Source of the DNA: Spirochaetota bacterium
Lineage (GTDB): Bacteria; Spirochaetota; Spirochaetia; Treponematales; UBA12059
Direction of reading: 5' to 3'
DNA length: 64,000 bases
NCBI GenBank assembly: GCA_022703505.1
Contig: JAKLDN010000001.1
Coordinates: 155,389 to 219,388, forward strand
Of the stretch, positions 51,604 through 59,620 are shown in pieces; position 1 is the first letter of the stretch; every line of letters starts with the position of its first letter. The position numbers and the translations under genes were made by a program. The notes under the pieces are model-generated. The model was not told the origin of the DNA, searched no databases, and worked only from the letters and a program-made list of their open reading frames with translations.

Positions 51604-52322
51604 GGGGCGATCCGCTTCCTCCCGACGGCCAGGAACCCGGGGGCTCCCAGGAATCCCGTCCGGTCGACCCGGGACCGGAGCTCCTCGCCCCGCATGATCA
51701 GGCGTTCCGAGTCCGGCGTCCCCTTCACCCGGGCGATGTACGCGTCGATCGCCCGTCCGACCTCCTCCAAGGCTTCCGAGTCCCGGGGGTCCCCGTCCTC
51801 CTCCAGATCGTGGAGGACCAGGTCCTCGAGTCCGAGGGAAGCGGCGAAGGCCGTCAGCTCCGCCCGTCCGTAGGTCTCCCGATGCTCCACCCCGAGGGCC
51901 CGGTCGACCTCGGCCCACCAGTGGTGCAGGAGGACGTGGCTTTTCCGGGCGGGGTCCCGGGTATCGCGATGCATCTCGGTCAGTATGAAGGTTCCGCCCG
52001 GGGCCAGCAGGCGGAAAAGTTCGGCCAGGAGGGCGGACGGATCCGGGAAGTGGTGCAGGGAGTTGGCCACCGCGACGGTGTCGAACGAGGCGTCCGGCCA
52101 TCCCGTGGCCCGGGCGTCCCGGGTCTCGAACCGGATGCCGGGGCGGCCCGCGGCAGCCGCCGAGAAGGACGCCGCTGCCTTGGGATTCGTGTCGATCCCC
52201 ACGATCTCGGTCCAGCCCGCCAGCCGGTCCGCCAGCAGGAGCGCGAATCCCCCGCCTCCCGTGGCCGCGTCCAGGACACGTCCTCCGGCGATGGATCCTA
52301 GAATCCCCGACATTGTATCCAA
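51558..52322 (-). CDS. Class I SAM-dependent methyltransferase
   Basis: 254 aa. Motif I GRVLDAATGGGGFALLLA, motif II IVGIDTNPKA, post-II DARATGWPDASFDTVAVANSLHHFPDP, typical of UbiE/type-11 methyltransferases. TTG start with GGAGGT at 5 nt; an ATG three codons later lacks spacing. Substrate unknown. Overlaps the convergent GH16-like gene at its 3' end. Confidence 0.85.
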   Translation of the reverse strand: MDTMSGILGSIAGGRVLDAATGGGGFALLLADRLAGWTEIVGIDTNPKAAASFSAAAAGRPGIRFETRDARATGWPDASFDTVAVANSLHHFPDPSALLAELFRLLAPGGTFILTEMHRDTRDPARKSHVLLHHWWAEVDRALGVEHRETYGRAELTAFAASLGLEDLVLHDLEEDGDPRDSEALEEVGRAIDAYIARVKGTPDSERLIMRGEELRSRVDRTGFLGAPGFLAVGRKRIAPHLPGVNSKSDTTTS

Positions 52323-52400
52323 CCCCGACCTCCGGCATCGAACTGGAGGCTCCAGGATAGGGCACCCGAAGCCTCCTGTATAGCCGGCGAGGGATCGGCT

Positions 52401-52841
52401 CTATTCGACGGTCGGAACGTTGGAGTTGAAGCAATCCCGGTAGACGCGCCAGGGACTGTCATTCCGTCTGCGGAACACCGTCAGGAACTTGCCGTCGTAT
52501 CGGGATGTCGTTCCGCCGTTCCGCGGCGTCTGGGTCCAGCCGTAGACCCCCCGGGCGAAGGCGTATCCCTCCTTCGGGAACACCTTGACCTCCTGGGTGT
52601 CGATATGCATGGTCCAGATCACCGACCGGTCCGAGATCCAGCCCTGGTTGCCCCGCCGAATCTCGTCCTTCCCGACGCACATGGGACTGCCGGGAGGCAG
52701 CTGGACGCCGTCCTCATCCCAGAGGGCCATCCAGCCGTCCACGTCGTAGTTGACGATCCGGTCGACGTACCGGTCGAAGAGATTCAAGATCGCGGTCCCG
52801 TCCGTCGTCGCATCGAGCTGAGCCGCAGCCGCTTGGGTCAT
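52401..52841 (-). CDS. SnoaL/DUF4440-type NTF2-like protein A (cytoplasmic)
   Basis: 146 aa. NTF2-like fold: AILNLFDRYVDRIVNYDVDGWMALWDEDGVQLPPGSPMCVGKDEI and a C-terminal FLTVFRRRNDSPWRVYRDCFNSN. ATG after AAGGAGG. Closely related to the exported protein encoded at 53019-53540 (shared DGWMALWDE, GVQLPP, YAFARGVY, FNSN). No signal peptide. Function unknown; the fold hosts enzymes and small-molecule binders. Confidence 0.8.
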   Translation of the reverse strand: MTQAAAAQLDATTDGTAILNLFDRYVDRIVNYDVDGWMALWDEDGVQLPPGSPMCVGKDEIRRGNQGWISDRSVIWTMHIDTQEVKVFPKEGYAFARGVYGWTQTPRNGGTTSRYDGKFLTVFRRRNDSPWRVYRDCFNSNVPTVE

Positions 52842-52896
52842 CGGTTCCTCCTTACAGACTGTACCGGGCTTCCCAATCCAAGCTTCTTGTCAGACC

Positions 52897-52914
52897 GTTG
52901 CAGAAACGTTGCAG
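52897..52914. promoter_or_regulatory. 11-bp direct repeat GTTGCAG, site 1
   Basis: GTTGCAG at 52897-52903 and 52908-52914, exactly 11 bp apart, 56-73 nt upstream of the DUF4440 A start. A nearly identical pair lies at 53640-53657. Heptamer repeats with 11-bp phasing are the known recognition pattern of SARP-family activators, and a SARP-like regulator is encoded at 53731. Confidence 0.5.
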
Positions 52915-52948
52915 GGAAAAATACTGCTCGCGGGGGCAAAGTCAGGAT

Positions 52949-53019
52949 ACCGTCCGGACCGGACCGAAGGACGCCTAGGGCGTCCTTCGGTCGCGGGGGG
53001 ATCTGCGATACCGGACGGT
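52949..53019. other. Strong hairpin downstream of DUF4440 B
   Basis: Inner 13-bp perfect stem ACCGAAGGACGCC (52963-52975) with GGCGTCCTTCGGT (52979-52991), loop TAG; outer 9-bp pair ACCGTCCGG (52949-52957) with CCGGACGGT (53011-53019). It sits just after the DUF4440 B stop on the minus strand. No T-tract, so either a 3'-end stabiliser or a non-canonical terminator. Confidence 0.6.
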
Positions 53020-53540
53020 CAGAGATTCGAGTTGAAGATGTCCCGGTAGATGAGCCAGGTGCCGTCGGCCTGCCGGCGGAAGATCGTCATGAACTTGCCG
53101 TCATAGCACAGGACCTCTCCTCCTCCCACGGGCGTGCAGGTCCAGTCGTAGACTCCCCGGGCAAACGCGTATCCCTCCGCCGGGAAAACCTGGACTTCCT
53201 GGGTCTGGATGTTCATCGTCCATTTTTTCGAGGTATCCTTGAACTCCTGGTAATTTCCGACCTTGATCGAGGGCTTCCCGACAAACATCGGACCGTCCGG
53301 GGGAAGCTGGACGCCCTCCTCGTCCCACAGGGCCATCCAGCCGTCCGCGTCGTGCCTTTCGATACAGGCGGCGTACGTTTCGAAGATGGCACGGATTACG
53401 GCGGCTTCGCCCGGGATCCTGCGGGGCCTTTCCTCGGCATCGTTCACGAACACGCCCGGGGCCTCCCTGCCGGCGACGGCAGCCGCGACCAGAAAGATCC
53501 CGGCCAAAGCCAGGATCACGGAACCAAACCTTTTCTTCAT
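53019..53540 (-). CDS. SnoaL/DUF4440-type NTF2-like protein B (exported)
   Basis: 173 aa with signal peptide 1-23 (KKRFGSVILALAGIFLVAAAVAG). The mature domain parallels DUF4440 A through DADGWMALWDEEGVQLPPDGPMFVG, YAFARGVYDW and IYRDIFNSNL. ATG at 53540 with GGAGA upstream. A paralogue of DUF4440 A targeted to the envelope. Divergent from the SARP-like regulator gene. Confidence 0.82.
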   Translation of the reverse strand: MKKRFGSVILALAGIFLVAAAVAGREAPGVFVNDAEERPRRIPGEAAVIRAIFETYAACIERHDADGWMALWDEEGVQLPPDGPMFVGKPSIKVGNYQEFKDTSKKWTMNIQTQEVQVFPAEGYAFARGVYDWTCTPVGGGEVLCYDGKFMTIFRRQADGTWLIYRDIFNSNL

Positions 53541-53639
53541 GGTGTTCTCCAGTCCTTGAAACGATCGTTCGCCGCCGACGGCGGCGGGAAGCCGCGGCCC
53601 GGCCGGCCGCGATCTCCGCCCTGAGCGTCCTACATCCGC

Positions 53640-53680
53640 GTTGCAGAACCGTTGCGCGCCGGGAGCAGGAGGTCTATGCT
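53640..53680 (+). promoter_or_regulatory. SARP-like regulator promoter with 11-bp repeat, site 2
   Basis: GTTGCAG (53640-53646) and GTTGCGC (53651-53657) are 11 bp apart; the second contains the -35 TTGCGC (53652-53657), then 17 bp to TATGCT (53675-53680). The repeat therefore overlaps the -35 as in SARP-controlled promoters. The dyad-free 190-nt region is shared with the divergent DUF4440 B gene. Confidence 0.55.
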
Positions 53681-53730
53681 GGAGTGGTACGCGGGGATAT
53701 ACACCAGCGTATATCCAAAACGGAGAAGAA

Positions 53731-56700
53731 ATGTCCGGCCCGGTGATCCTGAACCTGCTGGGCCCTCCCCTCGTCGAGGTGGACGCCCGGCCGATCGAGC
53801 TCACGCGCCGCAAGACCCTGGCGCTCCTCGCCCGGCTCGCCGTGGAACCCGGAGAGCATGCCCGGGACTGTATCGCGGCCCTGCTCTGGCCCGAGTGCGG
53901 CCAGTCCCGGGCCCGAGGCAACCTGCGATCCTCGGTCTTCGAGCTGAACCACGCCCTGGGCGCCGGACTCCTGGTCACTCGTCAGGATCTTCTACGTTTG
54001 GACCCCGAGAAGATAAGGGTCGACGTCGACGCGTTCCAAAGCGGCGCGGTCCCCTGCGAATCCCACGATCCCGACCTGCTCTGCCCGGAATGCGCCGCCC
54101 GGGCGGAGGCGGCCGCCTCGCTCTGGCGCGCGCCCTTCCTGTCCGGCTTCAGCCTCCGGGACTGCCCCGATTTCGACGAGTGGCAGCTTGCCATGAGCGT
54201 ACGGCTCCGGGGGGAGTACTGTGTCCTGCTGCGGAGGCTGACGGCCTACCACCGCCGCCGGAAGGACTACCGGAAGGCGGAAGCCTTCGCGTTATCCTGG
54301 ATCCGCGAAGAGCCCTTCGAGGAGGAGGCCCGGCTGGCCCGCGTCGAGATCCTGCTGGCCGCGGGCCGACGCAGGGCCGCGCTGGAGAGCATCGAGGAGT
54401 GGGAGCGGGTATCCCGGACGGAGCTGGGCCGCCCCCTTTCCCGTCGAATGGGAAGCAGGGTCCGGGAGCTCCGGGAGGCCGAATCGCCCGACGGCACGGA
54501 TTCCCCGACACTCGCGGGAATACCGGAGGCAGCGCCGGGTCCCCTCGACGCCGTCGGGGGCTCCGGGTGGATGATCGGACGGGACGGAGAGCTCGCCGAA
54601 CTGACCTCTATCCTCCGCGGCGGGACGTGCCGCCTGTGCTCGATCACCGGGGCGGGAGGGATCGGGAAGACCCTGCTGGCGCGGAACGTCCTCCGATCCG
54701 CGGGGCGCGATTTCCCGGAGGGATCCCATTTCGTGGAGCTGGCCGCGCTTCGGGAGCCCTCCCAGGTTCCCGACGCCGTCGCCCGGGAGCTCGGGATCCT
54801 GGAATCCCGACGTTCCGAGAAGGGAGTGGAGGAGGCGATCCTCTCGGCGATCGGGAGATCCCGTCGGCTGCTGGTGTTCGACAACCTCGAGCATCTTCCG
54901 GGCGCCCGCGGATTCGTGAAACGGCTGCTCGAGTCCTGCCCGAACCTCGGGATCCTCGCGACGAGCCGGGAACGCCTCGGTATCCCGGGGGAGCGGGAAT
55001 GCCGCCTGCGCACCCTGGCCATCCCTCCGAGGACGCGATCCGCCACCCGAGCCGACTGCGAGGGATACTCCTCGATCCGCCTGTTCTCGGAACTCGCGCG
55101 GTCCGCGAATCCGGACTTCGCCCTCTCCGATGACAACGCCTTCGCGGTGTCCTCCATCTGCCGACGCCTCGACGGTCTCCCCCTGGCCCTGGAACTGGCC
55201 GCGGCCCGCCTGGCCGTCCTGGAACCGGAAGAACTCCTTTCCCGGCTGGATCGCCGCTTCGACCTTCTGCATGCGGAATCCTCCGACCTGCCGGAACGCC
55301 ATCGGGCCCTCCTGTCCGCAATCGACTGGTCGTGGGACCTCCTGGACGGACGCGACCGCGGGGTGTTCGCAGCGCTGGCCGTGTTCCCGGGGGGATTCGA
55401 CCTGGCCGCCGCCGAGACGGTCTGCGAGGCACCTTCCGATCCCGATCCCGGTAAGCTGGTGGACGGTCTGGCGTCCCTGGTGGGGAAAAGCCTCGTGGTC
55501 CGGTACGTCGAGGGAGGCGCTACCCGCTTTCGGATGCTAGAGTCCATCCGGGAGTACGCCGCGGAACGTCTGGCCGAATCGCCCGAGAACCGGATCGTAC
55601 GGCTTCGGCACGCGGCGCATTTCCTGGCCCTGGCCGAGCGCGAGACGCCCGCGCTCCACGGCCGGCGTCAATCTTCCGCGTTGGCCCGCCTGGAGCGAGA
55701 GCACCTGAATCTCCGGACGGCGCTGGAATTCTTCCGGGCATCGGAGGACGCCGAGGCCGCTCTCCGGCTCGTCTCCTCCCTGGAGTGGTACTGGCACCGT
55801 TCGGGGCGCTGGAACGAGGGCCGCGCATCCATCAAGGCGTGCATGTCCCTTCCCCGGACCGACGACTTCCCCCTCCTTCGGGGCCGGGCCCTGCGCGCCC
55901 TGGGCTGGCTCGACTTCGTCCAGGGGGAGTGGCGGGAGGCTCGGGGGCACTACCTGGAAGCCGAACGCCTGCTCCGGGCCGAGGAGGACCGGATTTGGCT
56001 CGCGAGGTGCCTTTCCGACCTCGGCGTGGTGGAATGCTGGCTGGGCGACCGCGCACAGGGCATGGAACGGGCCCGCGAGGCGATCGCCCTGGCCCGGGAC
56101 CTGGGCGATCCGGGAACCGTATCCCGGGCCCTCGTCTGGGCCTACGGAACCAACGGGGGCCGCAAGGCGGGGGAAGACCAGGACGAACGCCTCGAGGAGG
56201 CTGTCCGCTGCGCCCGGCAGGCGGGGGATCGATGGACCGAGGCCCATGCATTGGAAAGCCTCGGGGATTCCCTGAGGGAGGAGGGGCTCTTCAACATGGC
56301 GGGCGCCTGCTTCGAGGAAGGGCTCCAGGGTTTCGACGAGCTCGGGGACGCCTGGATGAAAGCCTGGTCCCTCGAAGGACTCGGTATGAACGACTGCCTC
56401 AAGGGCGACCCCGCCCGGGGTTTCCAGCACTTGCGGAAAGCCGTTCGTCTGTTCGAACGATCCGGGGCACGGCTGGACGCGGCCTACGTCCTGGGGGAAC
56501 TCGGTATCGCGGCGGGACTCCTCGGGGACGGCGAGAAATCCGACCTGTTCCTCGGAGCCTCCTGGGCCCTTCGGGACGCATCCGTCGATCCCGTCGCGGA
56601 GCTCCCCCCGGGCGGCGGTCCCCAGACCCAGGTTCCGTCGCCGTTGGAACGGGCCTTGGCCTCCGCGGCGGCCCGGAAATCCGACGCCTGGTGCCGGGGG

Positions 56701-56766
56701 ATCCGGCTCCGGTTCGAGGAGGCGGTCCGGCTGGCCGAAGAGGATCTCGGGGACAGGTATCCGTAA
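53731..56766 (+). CDS. SARP/AfsR-like regulator: BTAD, NB-ARC ATPase, TPR
   Basis: 1011 aa from ATG 53731 (GGAGAAGAA upstream; the earlier in-frame ATG has no ribosome site). Residues 1-100 form an OmpR-like winged HTH (LNLLGPPLVEVDARPIELTRRKTLALLARLA), about 100-250 a bacterial transcriptional activation domain, about 280-560 an NB-ARC-type ATPase with Walker A GAGGIGKT (307-314) and RLLVFDNLEHLPGA, then TPR-like repeats to the end. Large ATP-dependent transcription switch. Likely acts on its own promoter and the DUF4440 genes. Confidence 0.85.
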   Translation: MSGPVILNLLGPPLVEVDARPIELTRRKTLALLARLAVEPGEHARDCIAALLWPECGQSRARGNLRSSVFELNHALGAGLLVTRQDLLRLDPEKIRVDVDAFQSGAVPCESHDPDLLCPECAARAEAAASLWRAPFLSGFSLRDCPDFDEWQLAMSVRLRGEYCVLLRRLTAYHRRRKDYRKAEAFALSWIREEPFEEEARLARVEILLAAGRRRAALESIEEWERVSRTELGRPLSRRMGSRVRELREAESPDGTDSPTLAGIPEAAPGPLDAVGGSGWMIGRDGELAELTSILRGGTCRLCSITGAGGIGKTLLARNVLRSAGRDFPEGSHFVELAALREPSQVPDAVARELGILESRRSEKGVEEAILSAIGRSRRLLVFDNLEHLPGARGFVKRLLESCPNLGILATSRERLGIPGERECRLRTLAIPPRTRSATRADCEGYSSIRLFSELARSANPDFALSDDNAFAVSSICRRLDGLPLALELAAARLAVLEPEELLSRLDRRFDLLHAESSDLPERHRALLSAIDWSWDLLDGRDRGVFAALAVFPGGFDLAAAETVCEAPSDPDPGKLVDGLASLVGKSLVVRYVEGGATRFRMLESIREYAAERLAESPENRIVRLRHAAHFLALAERETPALHGRRQSSALARLEREHLNLRTALEFFRASEDAEAALRLVSSLEWYWHRSGRWNEGRASIKACMSLPRTDDFPLLRGRALRALGWLDFVQGEWREARGHYLEAERLLRAEEDRIWLARCLSDLGVVECWLGDRAQGMERAREAIALARDLGDPGTVSRALVWAYGTNGGRKAGEDQDERLEEAVRCARQAGDRWTEAHALESLGDSLREEGLFNMAGACFEEGLQGFDELGDAWMKAWSLEGLGMNDCLKGDPARGFQHLRKAVRLFERSGARLDAAYVLGELGIAAGLLGDGEKSDLFLGASWALRDASVDPVAELPPGGGPQTQVPSPLERALASAAARKSDAWCRGIRLRFEEAVRLAEEDLGDRYP

Positions 56767-56774
56767 CCCTTCTA

Positions 56775-56814
56775 AAAACGAGAAACCCGACCTTTCGGTC
56801 GGGCTTCTCGTTTT
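56775..56814. terminator. Bidirectional intrinsic terminator after the SARP-like gene
   Basis: AAAACGAGAA and CCCGACC (56775-56792, one unpaired A) pair with GGTCGGG and TTCTCGTTTT (56797-56814), loop TTTC. T-run on both strands. Its outer part is shared with the hairpin at 56977-57014. Confidence 0.88.
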
Positions 56815-56816
56815 CC

Positions 56817-56970
56817 TGCGGCGAAGAGGCTTGCCCTACGCTCGCACCCATCCCTGGTCGCTCGCTCCGGGCCGCCTCAGCACCTCACCGGGCTCCAAGC
56901 CCGGTGCCCCTTCGCACGCTCGCCGACTCGCGTGCTCAGGGTCGGTGCTTCGGATCAAGTCCTCTTCGCC
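56817..56970. other. 154-bp GC-rich element with tRNA-end-like inverted repeats
   Basis: It begins TGCGGCGAAGAGG, identical to the first 13 nt of the att site (the tRNA-Leu 3' end read backwards), and ends CAAGTCCTCTTCGCC. The ends are inverted repeats (GGCGAAGAGG-CTTG versus GGCGAAGAGGACTTG). Inside is a perfect 9-bp hairpin CACCGGGCT/AGCCCGGTG with a 3-nt loop and a GCACGC/GCGTGC pair. It is flanked by two related terminator hairpins. No coding potential. It may be a small palindromic repeat, a decayed tRNA derivative or a structured RNA. Confidence 0.5.
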
Positions 56971-56976
56971 TCTTAT

Positions 56977-57014
56977 AAAAACGAGACCCGGTCAGAAGAC
57001 CGGGTCTCGTTTTT
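56977..57014. terminator. Original tRNA-Leu terminator, now stranded by the insertion
   Basis: Perfect 17-bp stem AAAAACGAGACCCGGTC (56977-56993) with GACCGGGTCTCGTTTTT (56998-57014), loop AGAA. On the minus strand it follows the tRNA 3' end copy in attL by 2 nt, so it was the tRNA terminator before integration. Confidence 0.85.
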
Positions 57015-57016
57015 CG

Positions 57017-57068
57017 TGCGGCGAAGAGGACTTGAACCTCCATGCCTCTCGGCACCAGCACCTCAAGC
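57017..57068. repeat. attL: 52-bp copy of the tRNA-Leu 3' half
   Basis: Identical over 52 bp to 63947-63998. It holds the T arm, variable arm and part of the anticodon arm of tRNA-Leu on the minus strand, but no 5' half, so it is a displaced fragment. Confidence 0.95.
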
Positions 57069-57222
57069 CCTCAAGGCCCCAAAATCACCCAAAATCAGGG
57101 ACGATCAAACACGCTTGTTACTACGGCGTAAAAGATTATCCGACCGATTGATACGATCAACGATGATAGCCGGATAGCTTGTATAATAAGGCCTCACTTT
57201 TTCTCCGTCAACTGCTACTTGT

Positions 57223-57241
57223 GGTAACAATTCCGGTAACA
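57223..57241 (+). promoter_or_regulatory. Candidate integrase arm-type sites, left
   Basis: GGTAACA at 57223-57229 and 57235-57241, 12 bp apart; a third single copy at 57324-57330. The right end of the element has the same pair with the same spacing (63864-63882). Matched repeats either side of the core are typical of arm sites for tyrosine integrases. Confidence 0.5.
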
Positions 57242-57404
57242 GATTTGAGGCTGAATAGCACTAGCAAAAAACCTAAAAAGCTAGCGCTGTCTTTTTTGAG
57301 GCGCTGGAATCCTGTTTTTTACTGGTAACAGTCACTAGCCGAATAAGCTAGACACCCGAAAAAATACCCCTTGCGGTTTTCTGATAAGTCTGTATATCAT
57401 GAAT

Positions 57405-57590
57405 ACGTCCCGAAAGGATACGCAACGGTGTTCACCGAGTAGGGTGCATGATTTGGACTGTTTGTCCATTGTGCAAGGTCCGCGCGAATTAGTTCAACCA
57501 TGTGGCATGGAGTCGGCTCCTCGGAGCCCCTACCCGCCCGGGAGTCGTTCAAGCTGAAACCGTTGGCTTGATTCCCGAGGTCAAGCCCAA
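57405..57590 (+). ncRNA. Possible structured RNA in the element's left end
   Basis: About 190 nt without a credible ORF but with several good stems: CGGTG/CACCG, TGGAC with GTCCA around TGTTT, GGCTCC/GGAGCC closed by CTCG, and a long arm GGGA...TTCAAGC with GCTTGA...TCCC near 57540-57585. It matches no RNA family I can recognise. An untranslated leader for the excisionase gene is the alternative. Strand and limits are guesses. Confidence 0.3.
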
Positions 57591-57709
57591 CATACGTTGA
57601 TGATCGGCGATTGAGGCGGGCCTCTGATTACTCGCACTTTTCCTTGGCGAATCTCCCGGCCCTAATCAGCCGGGAGTACAGGGAACGGGCGAGATATTCG
57701 GAGGCCACT

Positions 57710-57949
57710 ATGCCTCGTTCCCGTTTCCTGTCCGTGGAAGAAACCGCGGAAACCCTTCGATGCTCCATCCCCACGGTTCACCGCTGGATCAAGTCCGGCG
57801 CGTTGCCATCGGTCCGGATCGGAGCCCGCCGCCTGATCCCCGAAGCCGTCATCGATACGTTGATCGAGAAAGCCCTCGATCCGGGGTCCCGGGCAAGCGG
57901 AGACAATCCACCTGTTGCTTTCTGGACCGTTGACAAGGTGGTCCGGTAA
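57710..57949 (+). CDS. Excisionase-like helix-turn-helix protein
   Basis: 79 aa from ATG 57710 with GGAGG upstream; the reading frame continues 5' but without start signals. MerR/excisionase-type HTH: RFLSVEETAETLRCSIPTVHRWIKSGALPSVRIGARRLIP. Probably the recombination directionality factor or an early regulator of the element. Its stop overlaps the next ATG (TAATG). Confidence 0.75.
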   Translation: MPRSRFLSVEETAETLRCSIPTVHRWIKSGALPSVRIGARRLIPEAVIDTLIEKALDPGSRASGDNPPVAFWTVDKVVR

Positions 57950-58149
57950 TGGCCGCCGCTACCGAATCCGGGGCGGCCTTACTGGAACGTCTCCGCCCCG
58001 AAATCGAGCGCGCCCTTTCGAGCGCCCCCACCTTCGGCTATCTCGGATTCCGGGTCCACTTCAACGACGGCCAGCCTGTCCGAATCGAATACGAGGGCCA
58101 GGTATCCCGCTTCATCCGGGACCGGCCTCCGGGGCGGGGGGCGACATGA
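57949..58149 (+). CDS. Small protein of unknown function (element)
   Basis: 66 aa, overlapping the upstream stop (TAATG) and the downstream ATG (ATGA), so it sits in a coupled three-gene run. Sequence contains ALLERLRPEIERAL and FGYLGFRVHFNDGQPVRIEYEG, which looks like a folded alpha-beta domain. No family recognised. Confidence 0.6.
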   Translation: MAAATESGAALLERLRPEIERALSSAPTFGYLGFRVHFNDGQPVRIEYEGQVSRFIRDRPPGRGAT

Positions 58150-58946
58150 AAAACAATATCCCCTACTTCCAGCATCGAACCGATTCCCATTCGGATTATC
58201 GACACAAAATCATTCTAGGCCTTTTTGGCATGGAAGGGATCGGAGCTTATTGGACGTTGTTGGAAATAATTGGGAACGCTCCTGATTGCCGGATAAAATA
58301 TTCAGACATTGGGGTACAGGGGAGCCTTGCCTATGAACTGGGGATGCACAAACCGCAGGGACGTTTTCAAGGCTTCATCGATACTCTAGTCCAATACGAG
58401 CTGATAGTCCTAAGCGAGGGCTATCTAACCTCCTTGGAATTACAGGAAACCCTTGAATACGTTTCCCGGAAAAGAATCCGGAACCATCAGCAGTATATCC
58501 AACGCAAGGGTTCGGCAGTTGATTCTAGCGATTCCACGACTAAAACTGATAATTCAGCCGCCGAAACTGATAATTCAGCCAGCCCAAATCATACAATTAG
58601 AACTGGAACTGGAACTGGAACTGGAAATAAACAAGAGCGCGCCGCGCGCGTGGAGTTATCCCCAGGCGAAGAGGAAGCCCTCCGCGCCTTTGCCTTGGGC
58701 TGGGCAAAGAAGCAACGCGGGATCGGCAATCCGGAGGGATTCGCCCGAAAGCGATGGCAAGATTCGGACGTTGTAGCCGCATGGCGGAAAAGTCTGGAAC
58801 CGCCACCGCCACCCGTTGAACCGATTCCACCGGCTACACCGGATGAGATCGCGGCGGCCAATGAAGAGGCGGACCGGATCATGCGGGAAGCCATGGCCCG
58901 GCCAGGCCTCGGGCAAGCCTTGTCCGGGGCGGTGGGGGCCGTATGA
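58146..58946 (+). CDS. DUF4373 / Lin1244-type phage replication protein
   Basis: 266 aa. N-terminal winged-helix-like domain NIPYFQHRTDSHSDYRHKIILGLFGMEGIGAYWTLLEIIGN is typical of Lin1244/Lin1753 (DUF4373) proteins in phage replication modules. A low-complexity linker (about 122-160, Ser/Thr/Asp rich) includes four tandem AACTGG units near 58600-58625 encoding Thr-Gly repeats. The C terminus has a DnaT/DnaD-like look (FALGWAKKQRGIGNPEGFARKRW). First part is AT-richer than its neighbours. Probably starts element replication by recruiting host proteins. Confidence 0.72.
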   Translation: MKNNIPYFQHRTDSHSDYRHKIILGLFGMEGIGAYWTLLEIIGNAPDCRIKYSDIGVQGSLAYELGMHKPQGRFQGFIDTLVQYELIVLSEGYLTSLELQETLEYVSRKRIRNHQQYIQRKGSAVDSSDSTTKTDNSAAETDNSASPNHTIRTGTGTGTGNKQERAARVELSPGEEEALRAFALGWAKKQRGIGNPEGFARKRWQDSDVVAAWRKSLEPPPPPVEPIPPATPDEIAAANEEADRIMREAMARPGLGQALSGAVGAV

Positions 58947-59162
58947 CCATCCCGCCGAATGTACAGGACGCAGGCCATGACGCCCCGATCCATCTCCGGA
59001 TCAACGCGGCCCAGGCGGTGGGGCGGTATGCGCTATGCGGGGAGAGAGACACGAACGGCACGGCGGCGAGCCGCGGGAAGCATGAGGCGGAGGACGCGGG
59101 AGGAAGCACCTGGGAAACCTATCCCAGGTCATCCGGGGCGGTGCCCAGGCGAGGAGGCGACA

Positions 59163-59447
59163 ATGCCCGATCTTGCGAAAACAATGGCCGAGATTCGGAG
59201 ATTGATCGAGGAGGCCAAGCGGTTGGAGACGTTGCACCGTCCGGACTGCAACGAATCAGTCTACTGGACCGGCAGGATGGACGGCCTGGCGGAAGGCCTG
59301 GCCGCCCTCGAAAAGTACGAGAACTCTCCGGGGCGGCAGGATCCGGAACTCTCGGACCTCCTGGAGGAGGACGAGGAGCCGGTCCTCGATGACGCCGCGG
59401 CCCGGGCCTTTGCGAAAGCTCTTCGAGCCGCCCGGGGTGGATTATGA
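59163..59447 (+). CDS. Small acidic/coiled-coil protein (element)
   Basis: 94 aa from ATG 59163, preceded by GAGGAGG. The N-terminal half is a predicted coiled coil (LAKTMAEIRRLIEEAKRLETL); a middle segment CNESVYWTGRMDGLAEGLAALEKYEN is followed by an acidic tail (LSDLLEEDEEPVLDD). No family recognised. The 216 nt before it (58947-59162) contains no convincing gene, only Arg-rich frames. Position just before the head genes could suit a scaffold or head accessory. Confidence 0.6.
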   Translation: MPDLAKTMAEIRRLIEEAKRLETLHRPDCNESVYWTGRMDGLAEGLAALEKYENSPGRQDPELSDLLEEDEEPVLDDAAARAFAKALRAARGGL

Positions 59448-59455
59448 CCGCCCCC

Positions 59456-59620
59456 GCACCTCCCGCACGCTCGCGGGGCTCGGGGGAGGCTTCCTGCAAA
59501 TCGGCCACGCTGGCCGTTTTGTCGCACCTCCCGCAGGCGCGCGAGGCTCGGGGCTTGCAAATCGGCAACACTTGCCGTTTTGTCGCACCTTCCGCACGCG
59601 CGCGAGGCTCGGGGGGAGGC
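59456..59620 (+). repeat. 2.6 tandem units containing variable hairpins
   Basis: Units begin GCACCTCCCGCA-like at 59456, 59524 and 59585 (lengths 68, 61 and partial). The first two end with GCAAATCGGC...GCCGTTTTG stem-loops at 59496-59521 and 59557-59582. Stems differ at one base pair with both sides changed (CGGCCA/TGGCCG versus CGGCAA/TTGCCG). The 380-nt gap 59448-59827 has no convincing gene. Confidence 0.75.

Noticed and set aside
56817..56970. A second intact tRNA gene
   Set aside because: Only acceptor/T-arm-like ends are present in inverted orientation; no anticodon arm or D arm can be folded in the expected order.
57405..57590. Known ribozyme or tmRNA
   Set aside because: No hammerhead, twister or tmRNA consensus elements could be found by eye.
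58943..59392. 149-aa plus-strand frame starting with an ATGA overlap
   Set aside because: Low-complexity Arg/Gly composition, and it overlaps the better-supported 94-aa gene at 59163 that has a strong ribosome site.
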